Shown here piece by piece: positions 8,688 to 16,403 of a stretch of DNA of 32,820 bases (positions are counted from its first letter, which is position 1; the number at the start of each line of letters is the position of its first letter). A program made the position numbers and the translations under genes. The stretch is from Spirochaetaceae bacterium. GTDB taxonomy: Bacteria; Spirochaetota; Spirochaetia; SZUA-6; Fen-1364. The DNA lies in assembly GCA_003170115.1 (NCBI GenBank), contig PMZS01000282.1:1-32820 (forward strand). Direction: 5' to 3'. The notes below the pieces were generated by a model that saw only the letters and a program-made list of their open reading frames with translations, was not told the DNA's origin and searched no databases.

Positions 8688-9893
8688 ATGTGGAAGGTCA
8701 TGATCGCTGACGATGAGCCGAAGATCCGCCGCGGGCTGCGCACCACGATCGAGCGCATCCGGCCCGACATGAAGGTGGTGGCGGAGGCCGAGGACGGCGA
8801 GATGGCCCTCGCCCTCGTCCAGAAGGAAACGCCGGACATCCTCCTGATCGACGTCCGCATGCCCTTCCTGAACGGCCTCGAGCTCATAGAGAAGATCAAC
8901 GGGATCCTGAGCGACTGCATCATCATCGTCGTGTCGGGTCATGACGAGTTCGAATACGCGCAGCGTGCCCTGCAGCTGAAGGTGTTCGAATACGTCCTGA
9001 AGCCGGTGCCGCAGGAAGTGCTCGCCAACGTCCTCGCCCGGGCCGAGGAAGCCCTCACCGAATCGCGCCGTCAGCGGCATTACGTTTCGTGGGCGCACGA
9101 GCAGCTGGAACGCAACATGCCCCTGCTCCGCGAGCAGTTCCTTCGCGACTGGGTGCGCGGACGGCTCTCTCCATTGGAGCTCGCCGAGCAGGCGGGGTTC
9201 CTGGGCATGGAAACCTCCGGACATCTCGCGATGGCCGTGATCCACGTGGCCGAGCGCGCGGTGGCCACGGCGCCGTCCGAGGAGCGGGATCGCCGTCTCG
9301 CCCTCTACGCGGTTCGCTCCGCAGTGGATGAGGCATTCGGCGAGTTCACGCCGAGGTGGGTCTTTCTCGACGACCATGACAATATCGTCGTGCTTGCCCG
9401 CTCCTCCGGAGGCCAGGCCTGGGTGGAGGCGGCATCCCGAACGGAGGCGCGCGTGGTCCCCTCGCTCTGCCAGGCGTTGATCGTCGCTCAGGCTGCGGTG
9501 GAGGATGCTCCGCACGGCGTGCCCGAGGCGTACGACGCGCTGAGCGCCGAGATCTCGGGGAAAGGAAGCCATCGAGGCCTCGTGGTCCTTGCCCAGCGCT
9601 ATATCGACGCCCACTACGGGGAGCCGACGCTGTCCCTGGAGGAAGTGGCTTCCTCCGCCCAGATCAGCCCGGGGTACCTCAGCCGGCTCCTGAAACTGGA
9701 GACGGGCTTCTCCTTCGTGGACTACCTGACCCGGGTGAGGATCAACAAGGCGGTGCAGATCATGAATGATCCGTCGGTCAAGGTGTACGAGGTGGCGGAG
9801 GCCGTCGGGTACCAGAGCCAGCATTATTTCAGCCGCGCGTTCAAGCGGGTGTTCGGCCGGCCGCCGGTCGAATACCGCAAGGGCGGCGCATGA
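8688..9893 (+). CDS. YesN-type response regulator with AraC DNA-binding domain
   Basis: Cytoplasmic partner of the preceding kinase. In 401 residues it has an N-terminal receiver domain (1 to about 120) with acidic pocket Asp8/Asp9, phosphoacceptor Asp55 (LLIDVRMP), Ser83 and Lys105, all intact; a middle region of about 170 residues typical of YesN-like regulators; and a C-terminal AraC-type double helix-turn-helix (about 300-395) ending in the family signature around YFSRAFKRVFG. It starts 4 nt after the kinase stop and its last bases overlap the binding-protein start by 4 nt (ATGA), so the three are one translational unit. The most likely targets are the sugar-transport promoters downstream; this is inferred from position. 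Confidence 0.92.
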   Translation: MWKVMIADDEPKIRRGLRTTIERIRPDMKVVAEAEDGEMALALVQKETPDILLIDVRMPFLNGLELIEKINGILSDCIIIVVSGHDEFEYAQRALQLKVFEYVLKPVPQEVLANVLARAEEALTESRRQRHYVSWAHEQLERNMPLLREQFLRDWVRGRLSPLELAEQAGFLGMETSGHLAMAVIHVAERAVATAPSEERDRRLALYAVRSAVDEAFGEFTPRWVFLDDHDNIVVLARSSGGQAWVEAASRTEARVVPSLCQALIVAQAAVEDAPHGVPEAYDALSAEISGKGSHRGLVVLAQRYIDAHYGEPTLSLEEVASSAQISPGYLSRLLKLETGFSFVDYLTRVRINKAVQIMNDPSVKVYEVAEAVGYQSQHYFSRAFKRVFGRPPVEYRKGGA

Positions 9894-11746
9894 GAGCTCG
9901 TCTGCCTCGCCTCCTCGTGCTCCCACTCCTCGTTCTGCTCGCGACCTGTCGGCCTTCGGGACACGACGCGACTGCGTTCGACTACGTGATCGGCGTCTCC
10001 ATGGCCAACCTTACCGAGCCCTGGCGCATCAACATGAGGGACGAGATCAATGCGGAGGCTGCGCACCACGCCAACCTCCGCATCGTGTTCACCGACGCGG
10101 CGGACTCGAACAGCCGCCAGATCCAGGACGTGCACACGCTGCTGAGCTCCGGCATCGACCTGCTCATCATCTCCCCGAACGACTCGGAGGCTCTCTCGCC
10201 GGTGATCACGGAGGCCTACCACCGGATCCCCGTCGTCCTCCTGGACCGGTCCGTGATCGGGTTCGACTACACCCTGTTCATCGGCCCCGACAACCGGCTC
10301 ATCGGCAAGCAGGCCGGCGAGTACGTCACGGGGCTCCTGGGAGAGAAGGGCGGGAAGGTCGTCGAGATCATGGGCCGGTCCGGCTCCCCCCCGGTGCTTG
10401 ACAGGAGCGTGGGCTTCCGGGACGCCATTTCGCCCAGCCGGTCCATCACCATCGTGGGCACGATTGTCGCCGATTGGCTGCGCGACAAGGCGGAAGACGA
10501 GCTGAGCGCGTGGCTCAAGAGATACGGGCGCGTCGACGTCATCTTTGCCCAGAACGACGCCATGGCCGAAGGGGCGCGCCGGGCGGCCGAGAAACTGGGG
10601 ATCAACGGCATCCGCGTGGTCGGCATCGACGGGCTGCCTGGACCGGATGGCGGCATTGAGCTGGTGCGAAGCGGAGCCCTCTCCGCGACGTTTACATGCC
10701 CGACGGGCGGCAAAGAGGCGATCATCTATGCAATGGACATCCTCCACCACGAGGAGGGTATCCCGAAGAAAATGATACTTCGGACCTCCCTGGTCACGGA
10801 GAAGACCATCGAGAGCGGCGCCTTGGGCGCCCCCGCGCGGCCGCGCCTTTCCCCCGATCATCGCATCGTGCTGGGTTTCGCCCAGACCGGCGCGGAGAGC
10901 AACTGGCGCCTGGCGAACACGGATTCCATCAAGACCGCGGCGCGGCAGGCCGGGATCGACCTGGTCTTCGTCGACTCGGAAGGGCAGCCGGAGAAGCAGA
11001 TCGCCGCGGTGAGGTCATTCATTGCGCGCAAGGTGGACATCATCTCCTTTTCTCCGATCGTCGAGTCGGGGTGGGAGCCGGTGCTCCGCGAGGCGAAAGC
11101 CGCGGGAATACCCGTGTTCCTGTCCGATCGCACCGTCGACGTGAAGGACGAGTCCCTCTGGACGACCTTCATGGGCTCGGACTTCCTGGAGGAAGGGCGC
11201 CGCGCCGCGAGGTGGCTCATCAACTACATGAAGACCGACGCACCGGTGAACATCGTGGAGCTGCTGGGTACGATTGGCTCGGCGCCGGAGATCGACCGGA
11301 CGCTGGGGTTCAAGGAGATGCTGAAAGAGCATCCCAACTACCGCATCATCGTGTCGGAAAGCGGCAATTTTGAACGAAGTACCGGCAGGGAGGTCATGCA
11401 GCAGATCCTGCAGGAACTTGTGGCAAAGGGTCAGAAAATGGATGCGCTCTTCGCGCACAACGACGACATGGCAATCGGCGCGATCGCGGCCATGGAGGCC
11501 TGGGGAATCAGGCCCGGCAAGGACGTGGCGATCGTGTCGGTCGACGGAATCCGCGATGCGTTCACCGCGATGATTGCCGGAAAGCTCAACTGCTCCGTAG
11601 AGTGCAACCCGCTGCTGGGTCCCCAGCTCATGAAGGCCGTCAAGGACTACATGGCCGGGAAGGACCTGCCCGTGCGCCTCATCACCTCGGAGGGCGTATA
11701 CCCCGCCGCGGTGGCGCGCACCGTGCTGCCGAGCCGCAAGTACTGA
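9890..11746 (+). CDS. Lipoprotein with two tandem periplasmic sugar-binding domains (probable sensor component)
   Basis: A 618-residue secreted lipoprotein: signal sequence with lipobox LLATC (Cys20), then two complete type I periplasmic-binding (Peripla_BP_4) domains, about 31-312 and 324-618, joined by a short linker (GAPARPRLSP). Both keep the same ligand-pocket landmarks: Trp45-Arg46, Asp119-Arg120, Asp171-Arg172, Asn222-Asp223 and Asp247 in the first; Trp339-Arg340, Asp413-Arg414, Asp469-Arg470, Asn524-Asp525 and Asp552 in the second. Domain 2 is clearly a paralogue of the YtfQ-like protein encoded at 12689-13663; domain 1 is more distant. The ATGA overlap with the response regulator and the lipid anchor suggest it presents sugar to the kinase rather than acting as a transport subunit. 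A transport role cannot be excluded. Confidence 0.9.
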   Translation: MRARLPRLLVLPLLVLLATCRPSGHDATAFDYVIGVSMANLTEPWRINMRDEINAEAAHHANLRIVFTDAADSNSRQIQDVHTLLSSGIDLLIISPNDSEALSPVITEAYHRIPVVLLDRSVIGFDYTLFIGPDNRLIGKQAGEYVTGLLGEKGGKVVEIMGRSGSPPVLDRSVGFRDAISPSRSITIVGTIVADWLRDKAEDELSAWLKRYGRVDVIFAQNDAMAEGARRAAEKLGINGIRVVGIDGLPGPDGGIELVRSGALSATFTCPTGGKEAIIYAMDILHHEEGIPKKMILRTSLVTEKTIESGALGAPARPRLSPDHRIVLGFAQTGAESNWRLANTDSIKTAARQAGIDLVFVDSEGQPEKQIAAVRSFIARKVDIISFSPIVESGWEPVLREAKAAGIPVFLSDRTVDVKDESLWTTFMGSDFLEEGRRAARWLINYMKTDAPVNIVELLGTIGSAPEIDRTLGFKEMLKEHPNYRIIVSESGNFERSTGREVMQQILQELVAKGQKMDALFAHNDDMAIGAIAAMEAWGIRPGKDVAIVSVDGIRDAFTAMIAGKLNCSVECNPLLGPQLMKAVKDYMAGKDLPVRLITSEGVYPAAVARTVLPSRKY

Positions 11747-11748
11747 TC

Positions 11749-11770
11749 GGCGCCCCTCGTACGGGGCGCC
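11749..11770 (+). terminator. GC-rich hairpin after the sensor operon
   Basis: Perfect 8-bp stem GGCGCCCC/GGGGCGCC with a 6-nt loop, starting 2 nt after the stop of the double-binding-domain gene. No U-tract follows, so it is either a weak intrinsic terminator or an mRNA 3'-end stabiliser. Confidence 0.5.
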
Positions 11771-11831
11771 ATCCCTGTCTACGCTCGAAAAGTGCACAAA
11801 ATAGCTGAATAGTCTAAATACCGCGACCCGA

Positions 11832-11864
11832 GAGTGTGCTACAACCAGAGGTGGATTCACACTC
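11832..11864 (+). repeat. Inverted repeat in the leader of the secreted-protein gene
   Basis: GAGTGTG (11832-11838) and CACACTC (11858-11864) are separated by 19 nt, inside the 144-bp gap between the sensor lipoprotein and the next gene. The upstream part of the gap (11786-11820) is an AT-rich island in otherwise GC-rich DNA and could hold a promoter, though no good -35/-10 pair is visible. The repeat could be an operator or an RNA hairpin in the leader. Confidence 0.35.
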
Positions 11865-11890
11865 GTGGAAGTGAACAGAGGAGCACAATC

Positions 11891-12526
11891 ATGCGGCAGA
11901 TCCTTCGCGGGGCGGCGGTACTCCTTCTTCTGATCGCGGTGGCGGGAGTCGGCGCTGCGCAAGCGAAAGCGGGTACCCTGAAGTGCGTGGGGATATACTC
12001 GGAAACCAGCGACGGCTCCATCAGCTACAGGGTCGGCACCGGTGACTGGGTCGTTGTCAAGGTGGGGGACACGATTCCCGCCAACGCCGAGATACGGGTC
12101 AACGTGGACAGGGACTGGATAGAGGTCACGCCGGCCAGCAATTCGAACGCCGTGTACGAAATTCACGGACCCGACTCGGGGGAGATCATCAAGAAAGTCA
12201 CCGACATTCTGAAGGGCAAGCCGAAACTGGTCAGTTTCCCGAAACCAAAGGGGGCGACGCCCGACGCGAAATACAAGGACAAGCTGGTCGTTGTGCAGTA
12301 CCTCGGGAGACAAGTGTACATGACCCCCGATGGGGACGAAAATGACATCCAGTACGGCGATGTGCTGGACATCAAGGGGAAAGTAAGGATCATCGCCATC
12401 AACAACACCATCAATCTCATGAACGCCAGCGGAAAAGTGACCACCGTCATCGGTCCGCTGAATTTCGATGTGGAGAAGGTGCTGACGAATCAGCAGCTTT
12501 ACAAGTACTTGAACGTCCCGAGATGA
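11891..12526 (+). CDS. Secreted protein of unknown function in the sugar locus
   Basis: A 211-residue protein I do not recognise. It has a clear signal peptide (basic MRQILRG, hydrophobic core, cleavage near AAQAKA at about 25), then a mature part rich in alternating hydrophobic/polar strands and Val/Gly/Asp, suggesting a small beta-sandwich; a FecR-like fold is one possibility but no motif proves it. No catalytic motif, lipobox or membrane anchor is visible. The start at 11891 is chosen over an upstream in-frame ATG (11834) because AGAGGAG precedes it by 7 nt and the signal peptide begins there. It lies between the sensor lipoprotein and the transporter genes in the same orientation, so a role in periplasmic sugar handling is possible but unproven. 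Confidence 0.75.
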   Translation: MRQILRGAAVLLLLIAVAGVGAAQAKAGTLKCVGIYSETSDGSISYRVGTGDWVVVKVGDTIPANAEIRVNVDRDWIEVTPASNSNAVYEIHGPDSGEIIKKVTDILKGKPKLVSFPKPKGATPDAKYKDKLVVVQYLGRQVYMTPDGDENDIQYGDVLDIKGKVRIIAINNTINLMNASGKVTTVIGPLNFDVEKVLTNQQLYKYLNVPR

Positions 12527-12544
12527 TCGGGGTGAAGGAGGCAA

Positions 12545-12589
12545 ATGCGAAGGAAGAAAGACGTACAAGAGCGCCCGTCGGGTATCTGA
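12545..12589 (+). CDS. Possible 14-residue leader peptide upstream of ytfQ-like gene
   Basis: A short ORF (MRRKKDVQERPSGI) preceded by a consensus AAGGAGG at 12535-12541, only 3 nt before the ATG. Its last codons lie in a 6-bp hairpin (CCCGTC 12574-12579 / GACGGG 12588-12593). The combination resembles a translated leader with an adjacent stem, but it could be fortuitous. Confidence 0.3.
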   Translation: MRRKKDVQERPSGI

Positions 12590-12602
12590 CGGGATTCGGG
12601 AA

Positions 12603-12692
12603 ATGAGTTCCAAGGGTTTTCTTTATCGGTTCATCCTGATGAAGAAAAGAACCGCACTAGAGGCAAGAGTTCTTTTGAAGGAGGCTTTATGA
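12603..12692 (+). CDS. Possible 29-residue upstream ORF overlapping the ytfQ-like start
   Basis: ATG at 12603 opens a 29-codon frame whose TGA (12690-12692) overlaps the ATG of the binding-protein gene (12689-12691). The product would be basic (KGFLYR, MKKRTALEAR). There is no strong ribosome-binding site, so it may not be translated; if it is, it would couple translation to the downstream gene. Confidence 0.22.
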   Translation: MSSKGFLYRFILMKKRTALEARVLLKEAL

Positions 12693-13663
12693 AGCGCTGG
12701 GGAAAAGTCCTGGCTCTCGTCGCCGTGGCGATGGTGGTGGTCTCGGTGGCCGCAATCGCCGCTCCCAAGACTTGGGTCGTGGGTTTCACGCAGGTCGGGT
12801 CCGAAAGCGAATGGAGAACCGCTGATACCATTTCCGTTCAGGATTCGATCACGAATGATCCCACCCTCGTGATGGTGTATTCCGATGCACAGCAGAAACA
12901 GGAGAACCAGATCAAGGCGATCCGCTCATTCATCCAGCGGAAAGTCAACGTCATTCTTTTCACCGCAATTGTTGAAACCGGGTACGGTACCGTTCTCCAG
13001 GAAGCCCAAAAGGCCCACATTCCAATCGTCATGATTGACAGGCCCGTTGCGAAGGAGGACATGCATTACGTGCTCACCATCATGGGGTCTGATTTCATCA
13101 AGGAAGGCGAAAAGGCAGGAAATTGGCTCGCCAAGTACCTCAAGGACAATGGCATCGATGACGGAAGCACGCCGATCGACATTGCCGAGCTCCAGGGGAC
13201 CACTGGCGCGGCTCCCGCCATTGACAGAGCTCAGGGTTTCCGGAACATCGCGAAAGATCATCCCAACTGGCAGATCAATCACTCTCAGGACGGCGACTTC
13301 ACCTCCTCCCAGGGGAAGCAGGTCATGGAAGCCTTCCTGAAAGCCGACCCGAAAATCCAGGTGCTCTTCGCGCACAATGATCAGATGGCACTCGGCGCCA
13401 TCCAGGCAATCAAGGAAGCCGGCCTCCAGCCCGGCAAGGACATCATCATCATCGGCATGGATGCAGTGAAGGGCATGTTCCAGGCGATAGTCGCCGGTGA
13501 GGCGAACTGCACCATCGAGTGCAACCCACTGCTCGGGCCCCAGGCCGTGCAGGCAATCCATGATCTCAGGGCCGGGAAGAAGCTTCCCGCCCGCATCTGG
13601 ACGATCGAGAGCCAGTTCGACGCGACAAACGCTGCGGCGGCATTACCGACCCGCCAGTACTAA
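12689..13663 (+). CDS. ytfQ: Sugar ABC transporter substrate-binding protein (YtfQ-like)
   Basis: Periplasmic binding protein of a CUT2-type importer, most like E. coli YtfQ, which binds galactofuranose. It has 324 residues: signal peptide (cleavage near residue 25, AAIAA), then one type I periplasmic-binding domain. Shared with YtfQ are VGFTQVGSESEWR near the start (Trp42-Arg43), QQKQENQIKAIRSF, Asp117-Arg118, GAAPAIDR (Asp179-Arg180), FAHND (Asn230-Asp231) and Asp258. A strong AAGGAGG (12678-12684) precedes the ATG. A hairpin follows the gene, as is common where binding protein must outnumber the membrane components. It is a paralogue of domain 2 of the upstream lipoprotein. Galactofuranose is the best guess for ligand, but other aldofuranoses are possible. 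Confidence 0.87.
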   Translation: MKRWGKVLALVAVAMVVVSVAAIAAPKTWVVGFTQVGSESEWRTADTISVQDSITNDPTLVMVYSDAQQKQENQIKAIRSFIQRKVNVILFTAIVETGYGTVLQEAQKAHIPIVMIDRPVAKEDMHYVLTIMGSDFIKEGEKAGNWLAKYLKDNGIDDGSTPIDIAELQGTTGAAPAIDRAQGFRNIAKDHPNWQINHSQDGDFTSSQGKQVMEAFLKADPKIQVLFAHNDQMALGAIQAIKEAGLQPGKDIIIIGMDAVKGMFQAIVAGEANCTIECNPLLGPQAVQAIHDLRAGKKLPARIWTIESQFDATNAAAALPTRQY

Positions 13664-13691
13664 TCTCGAGAAGTTCTGAACTTTGAATGAT

Positions 13692-13723
13692 GCAGGACCA
13701 CTCGCACTCAGGGGTGGTCCTGC
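13692..13723 (+). terminator. Hairpin between the binding protein and ATPase genes
   Basis: Perfect 10-bp stem GCAGGACCAC/GTGGTCCTGC with a 12-nt loop, 28 nt after the ytfQ-like stop. No long U-tract follows, so it is either a leaky terminator or a 3'-end stabiliser that would raise binding-protein mRNA over the membrane-component mRNA. Confidence 0.55.
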
Positions 13724-13780
13724 CTTCAATCAGGCCTTACGTCACCTCCGCCGCGGTGCTCAGCGGCTTCCGGGCGGGAG

Positions 13781-13808
13781 TTGACGAACCGCAGGGCTTG
13801 CTTATCAT
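13781..13808 (+). promoter_or_regulatory. Internal promoter for the ATPase and permease genes
   Basis: TTGACG (13781-13786), a 16-nt spacer and TATCAT (13803-13808), five of six matches in each box. The predicted start is near 13815, ahead of AGGAGG at about 13840. It would let ytfR-ytfT-yjfF be transcribed independently of the upstream hairpin. Confidence 0.5.
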
Positions 13809-13852
13809 GTGTCGCAAGAAGCCGCGGGGTACCGCAGCGAGGAGGCGTGGGA

Positions 13853-15379
13853 ATGCCCGAAGAAATGCCCGTCCTGTCGATGAAAAGGATCACCAAGGTA
13901 TTTCCGGGCGTGAAAGCCCTTTCCGCGGTGGATTTTCGCCTTTTCAAAGGAGAGGTTCACGCCATCATGGGCCAGAACGGCGCCGGAAAATCGACGCTGA
14001 TCAAAGTGCTCACCGGTGTGCACGAGCAGGATTCCGGCGAGATACTGCTGGAAGGCAAACCGATCCGCCCGGATTCCCCCCTCGCCGCACAGAAGCTGGG
14101 AATCAGCACCGTGTACCAGGAAATCAACCTCTGCCCGAACCTGTCGGTCGCGGAAAACATCTTTGCCGGCCGGCAGCCCACGCGTTTCGGAGGCATCGAC
14201 TGGAAAGAGATGACCCGGAGGTCGGAAGAGCTCCTGAAGCGGCTGAACCTCGTCATCGACGTCACCCAGATCCTCTCGTCGTACTCCATCGCAATTCAAC
14301 AGCTTGTGGCAATCGCCCGGGTCCTGGATATTTCCTCCAAGATCCTGATCCTCGATGAGCCGACTTCCAGTCTCGATGAGACCGAAGTGGAACAATTGTT
14401 CAAGGTCATCAGGTTTTTGCGTGATGAGGGACTGGCCATCATCTTCATCACTCATTTCCTGGACCAGACCTACCAGATTTCGGACCGGATCACGGTCCTG
14501 AAAAACGGGGAGTTCGTCGGGGAGTTCAGGACCGAAATGCTCCCGAAACTGGATCTGATCGCCAAGATGCTCGGCAAGGAATTGTCCGAGTTCAGCTATG
14601 CCGCGGATAACGATCAAAGAAAAAGGGCGTTCGCAATTGCCGGCAAAGATGCAAAAAACGTGCTCAATGTGAAGGACCTCGGACTGCGCGGTTCCATCGC
14701 GCCCTTTGACCTGAATCTGAACGAAGGCGAGGTCCTCGGATTGGCCGGACTCCTGGGTTCCGGCAGGACGGAAATGGCGCGGCTCATTTTCGGCATCGAC
14801 GGCGCCAACCAGGGTGAAATCCAGGTCAAGGGAAAGAAGGCGGCCATCAACTCCCCCAGGAGCGCAATGATGGCCGGGATGGGATTCTGCTCGGAGGACA
14901 GGAAGAGCGAGGGTGTTTTCGCAGACCTGACCGTCCGGGAAAACATTATCCTGGCCCTGCAGGCCAGGAACGGAGTGTTCAAATACATCACGACGAGAAA
15001 GCAGCTGGAGATCGCCGATGAAATGATCAAGTCTCTGGCAATCATGACCCCGAGCGCAAACAACCGGGCCAGCCAGCTCAGCGGAGGCAACCAGCAGAAG
15101 GTGATGCTGGCGCGATGGCTTGCCACCAGTCCGATCATCCTGATCCTGGATGAGCCCACGCGCGGCATCGATGTCGGAGCAAAGCTGGAGATCATGGAGC
15201 TGATCCTGAACCTGAGCAGGCAGGGGATGGGCGTCATGTTCATTTCCTCCGAGTTTGAAGAGGTGGTCCGATGCAGCAGCCGGATCGCCGTCCTGAAAGA
15301 CAAGGCAAAGATCGCGGAATTGAACGGAGAGGACATGAACGAGAGCAGCATCATGCGGACGATCGCGGGAGGGAACTAG
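13853..15379 (+). CDS. ytfR: Sugar ABC transporter ATPase with two nucleotide-binding domains (YtfR-like)
   Basis: Cytoplasmic energising subunit of the furanose importer, 508 residues, in the RbsA/YtfR layout of two fused ATPase domains. Domain 1: Walker A GQNGAGKST (40-48), a degenerate signature around SYSIAIQQLVAIAR, and Walker B ILILDEP (164-170). Domain 2: a degenerate Walker A region (GLLGSGRTE), as usual in this family, a good signature LSGGNQQK (409-416) and Walker B with Asp433 (ILDEPTRGID). The start at 13853 is preferred over longer in-frame options because AGGAGG lies about 8 nt upstream and the family sequence begins right after it. It is followed after 1 nt by the first permease gene. 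Confidence 0.93.
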   Translation: MPEEMPVLSMKRITKVFPGVKALSAVDFRLFKGEVHAIMGQNGAGKSTLIKVLTGVHEQDSGEILLEGKPIRPDSPLAAQKLGISTVYQEINLCPNLSVAENIFAGRQPTRFGGIDWKEMTRRSEELLKRLNLVIDVTQILSSYSIAIQQLVAIARVLDISSKILILDEPTSSLDETEVEQLFKVIRFLRDEGLAIIFITHFLDQTYQISDRITVLKNGEFVGEFRTEMLPKLDLIAKMLGKELSEFSYAADNDQRKRAFAIAGKDAKNVLNVKDLGLRGSIAPFDLNLNEGEVLGLAGLLGSGRTEMARLIFGIDGANQGEIQVKGKKAAINSPRSAMMAGMGFCSEDRKSEGVFADLTVRENIILALQARNGVFKYITTRKQLEIADEMIKSLAIMTPSANNRASQLSGGNQQKVMLARWLATSPIILILDEPTRGIDVGAKLEIMELILNLSRQGMGVMFISSEFEEVVRCSSRIAVLKDKAKIAELNGEDMNESSIMRTIAGGN

Positions 15380-15380
15380 C

Positions 15381-16403
15381 GTGACATCCTGGAGATCCCT
15401 GAGTCGCACCAAGATCGTGTGGCCCCTCATTGCCCTGGGGGCTCTCCTGCTCTTGAACCTGTTCTTCACGCCTCACTTTTTCCGCCTGGAGATCAAGCAA
15501 GGGCACCTGTACGGCAACCTGATCGATATTCTGAAGAATGTCGCCCCGATCATGCTGCTGTCCATCGGCATGACGCTGGTCATCGCGACGCACGGAATCG
15601 ATATTTCCGTCGGTTCCGTCGTGGCGGTATCTGCCGGTGCCGTCGCGATTCTCATAGGGGGTGACCTCGCCGGGCACCCGAAGTACCCCATCGCCGTGGC
15701 GATGATCGCGGCGTTGCTGGTGTGCACCGCCGCGGGCATGTGGAACGGGATGCTGGTATCACGGGTCCGCATGCAGCCCATCATCGCGACACTGATCCTT
15801 TTCGTCGCGGGCCGCGGCATCGCGATGGTGTTCACGAATGCAATGGTCATCTGGCTCTACGCAAAACCGTTTGCGATCCTGGGCCAGGGATATGTGCTGG
15901 GCATCCCCTTCTCGATCTACATAGTGGCATTCGTGCTCCTCTTGACTTTCATTTTCACCAGAAGGACCGCGGTCGGGATGTTCATCGAGGCGGTGGGTAT
16001 CAACCCGACGGCGGCCCGGTTCTCCGGAATCAACGCAAAGAATATCCTCTTCTGGGTCTACACGTTCAGCGGGCTTTGCGCGGGTATTTCCGGGCTGATC
16101 GTGTGTTCCACCGTCATGAGCGCGGACGGGAACAACGCGGGGAACCTGTACGAGCTGGACGCCATCCTGGCCGTCGTGCTGGGCGGCACCTCTCTGAACG
16201 GCGGCAAGTTTTACCTGTTCGGGAGCATCGTCGGCGCCTTGATCATCCAGACCCTCACCACGAGCATCTACGCGATCGGCATTCCGGCCGACGTTTCCCC
16301 GGTCGTAAAGGCGTTTGTCGTGTGGGCCGTCTGCCTGATGCAGTCCGAGAGGTTCAGGACCAGGATCGTACGGGTGTTCGTCAGAAAGGGGTTGTCGGCA
16401 TGA
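15381..16403 (+). CDS. ytfT: Sugar ABC transporter permease (YtfT-like)
   Basis: Inner-membrane permease of the BPD_transp_2 (RbsC-like) family, 340 residues with many hydrophobic helices. The hallmark is the segment SIGMTLVIATHGIDISVGSV (about 61-80), the conserved GIDLSVG-type loop, and a late GGTSLNGGKF loop in the coupling region. It begins at GTG 15381, one base after the ATPase stop, with a GGAGGG ribosome-binding site inside the ATPase 3' end, and overlaps the next permease by 4 nt (ATGA). In E. coli the equivalent complex uses two different permeases, YtfT and YjfF, and the same pairing is seen here. Confidence 0.9.
   Translation: MTSWRSLSRTKIVWPLIALGALLLLNLFFTPHFFRLEIKQGHLYGNLIDILKNVAPIMLLSIGMTLVIATHGIDISVGSVVAVSAGAVAILIGGDLAGHPKYPIAVAMIAALLVCTAAGMWNGMLVSRVRMQPIIATLILFVAGRGIAMVFTNAMVIWLYAKPFAILGQGYVLGIPFSIYIVAFVLLLTFIFTRRTAVGMFIEAVGINPTAARFSGINAKNILFWVYTFSGLCAGISGLIVCSTVMSADGNNAGNLYELDAILAVVLGGTSLNGGKFYLFGSIVGALIIQTLTTSIYAIGIPADVSPVVKAFVVWAVCLMQSERFRTRIVRVFVRKGLSA

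Noticed and set aside
11749-11770. Strong Rho-independent terminator after the sensor operon.
   Set aside because: The stem is good but no run of T follows, so only a weak terminator or stabilising hairpin is claimed.
13781-13852. Earlier start for the YtfR-like ATPase.
   Set aside because: The stretch contains the -35 and -10 boxes of a predicted promoter, and AGGAGG points to ATG 13853.
4156-15469. Very long antisense ORFs (for example minus strand 4156-5715, 6755-8926 and 13805-15469).
   Set aside because: They lie opposite genes with clear family motifs, and GC-rich codon use creates stop-free antisense frames; none has a recognisable domain or a supported start.
15722-16399. Long N-terminal extension of the YjfF-like permease frame.
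   Set aside because: It is the shadow of the overlapping ytfT gene; the family sequence begins at ATG 16400, which overlaps the ytfT stop by 4 nt.
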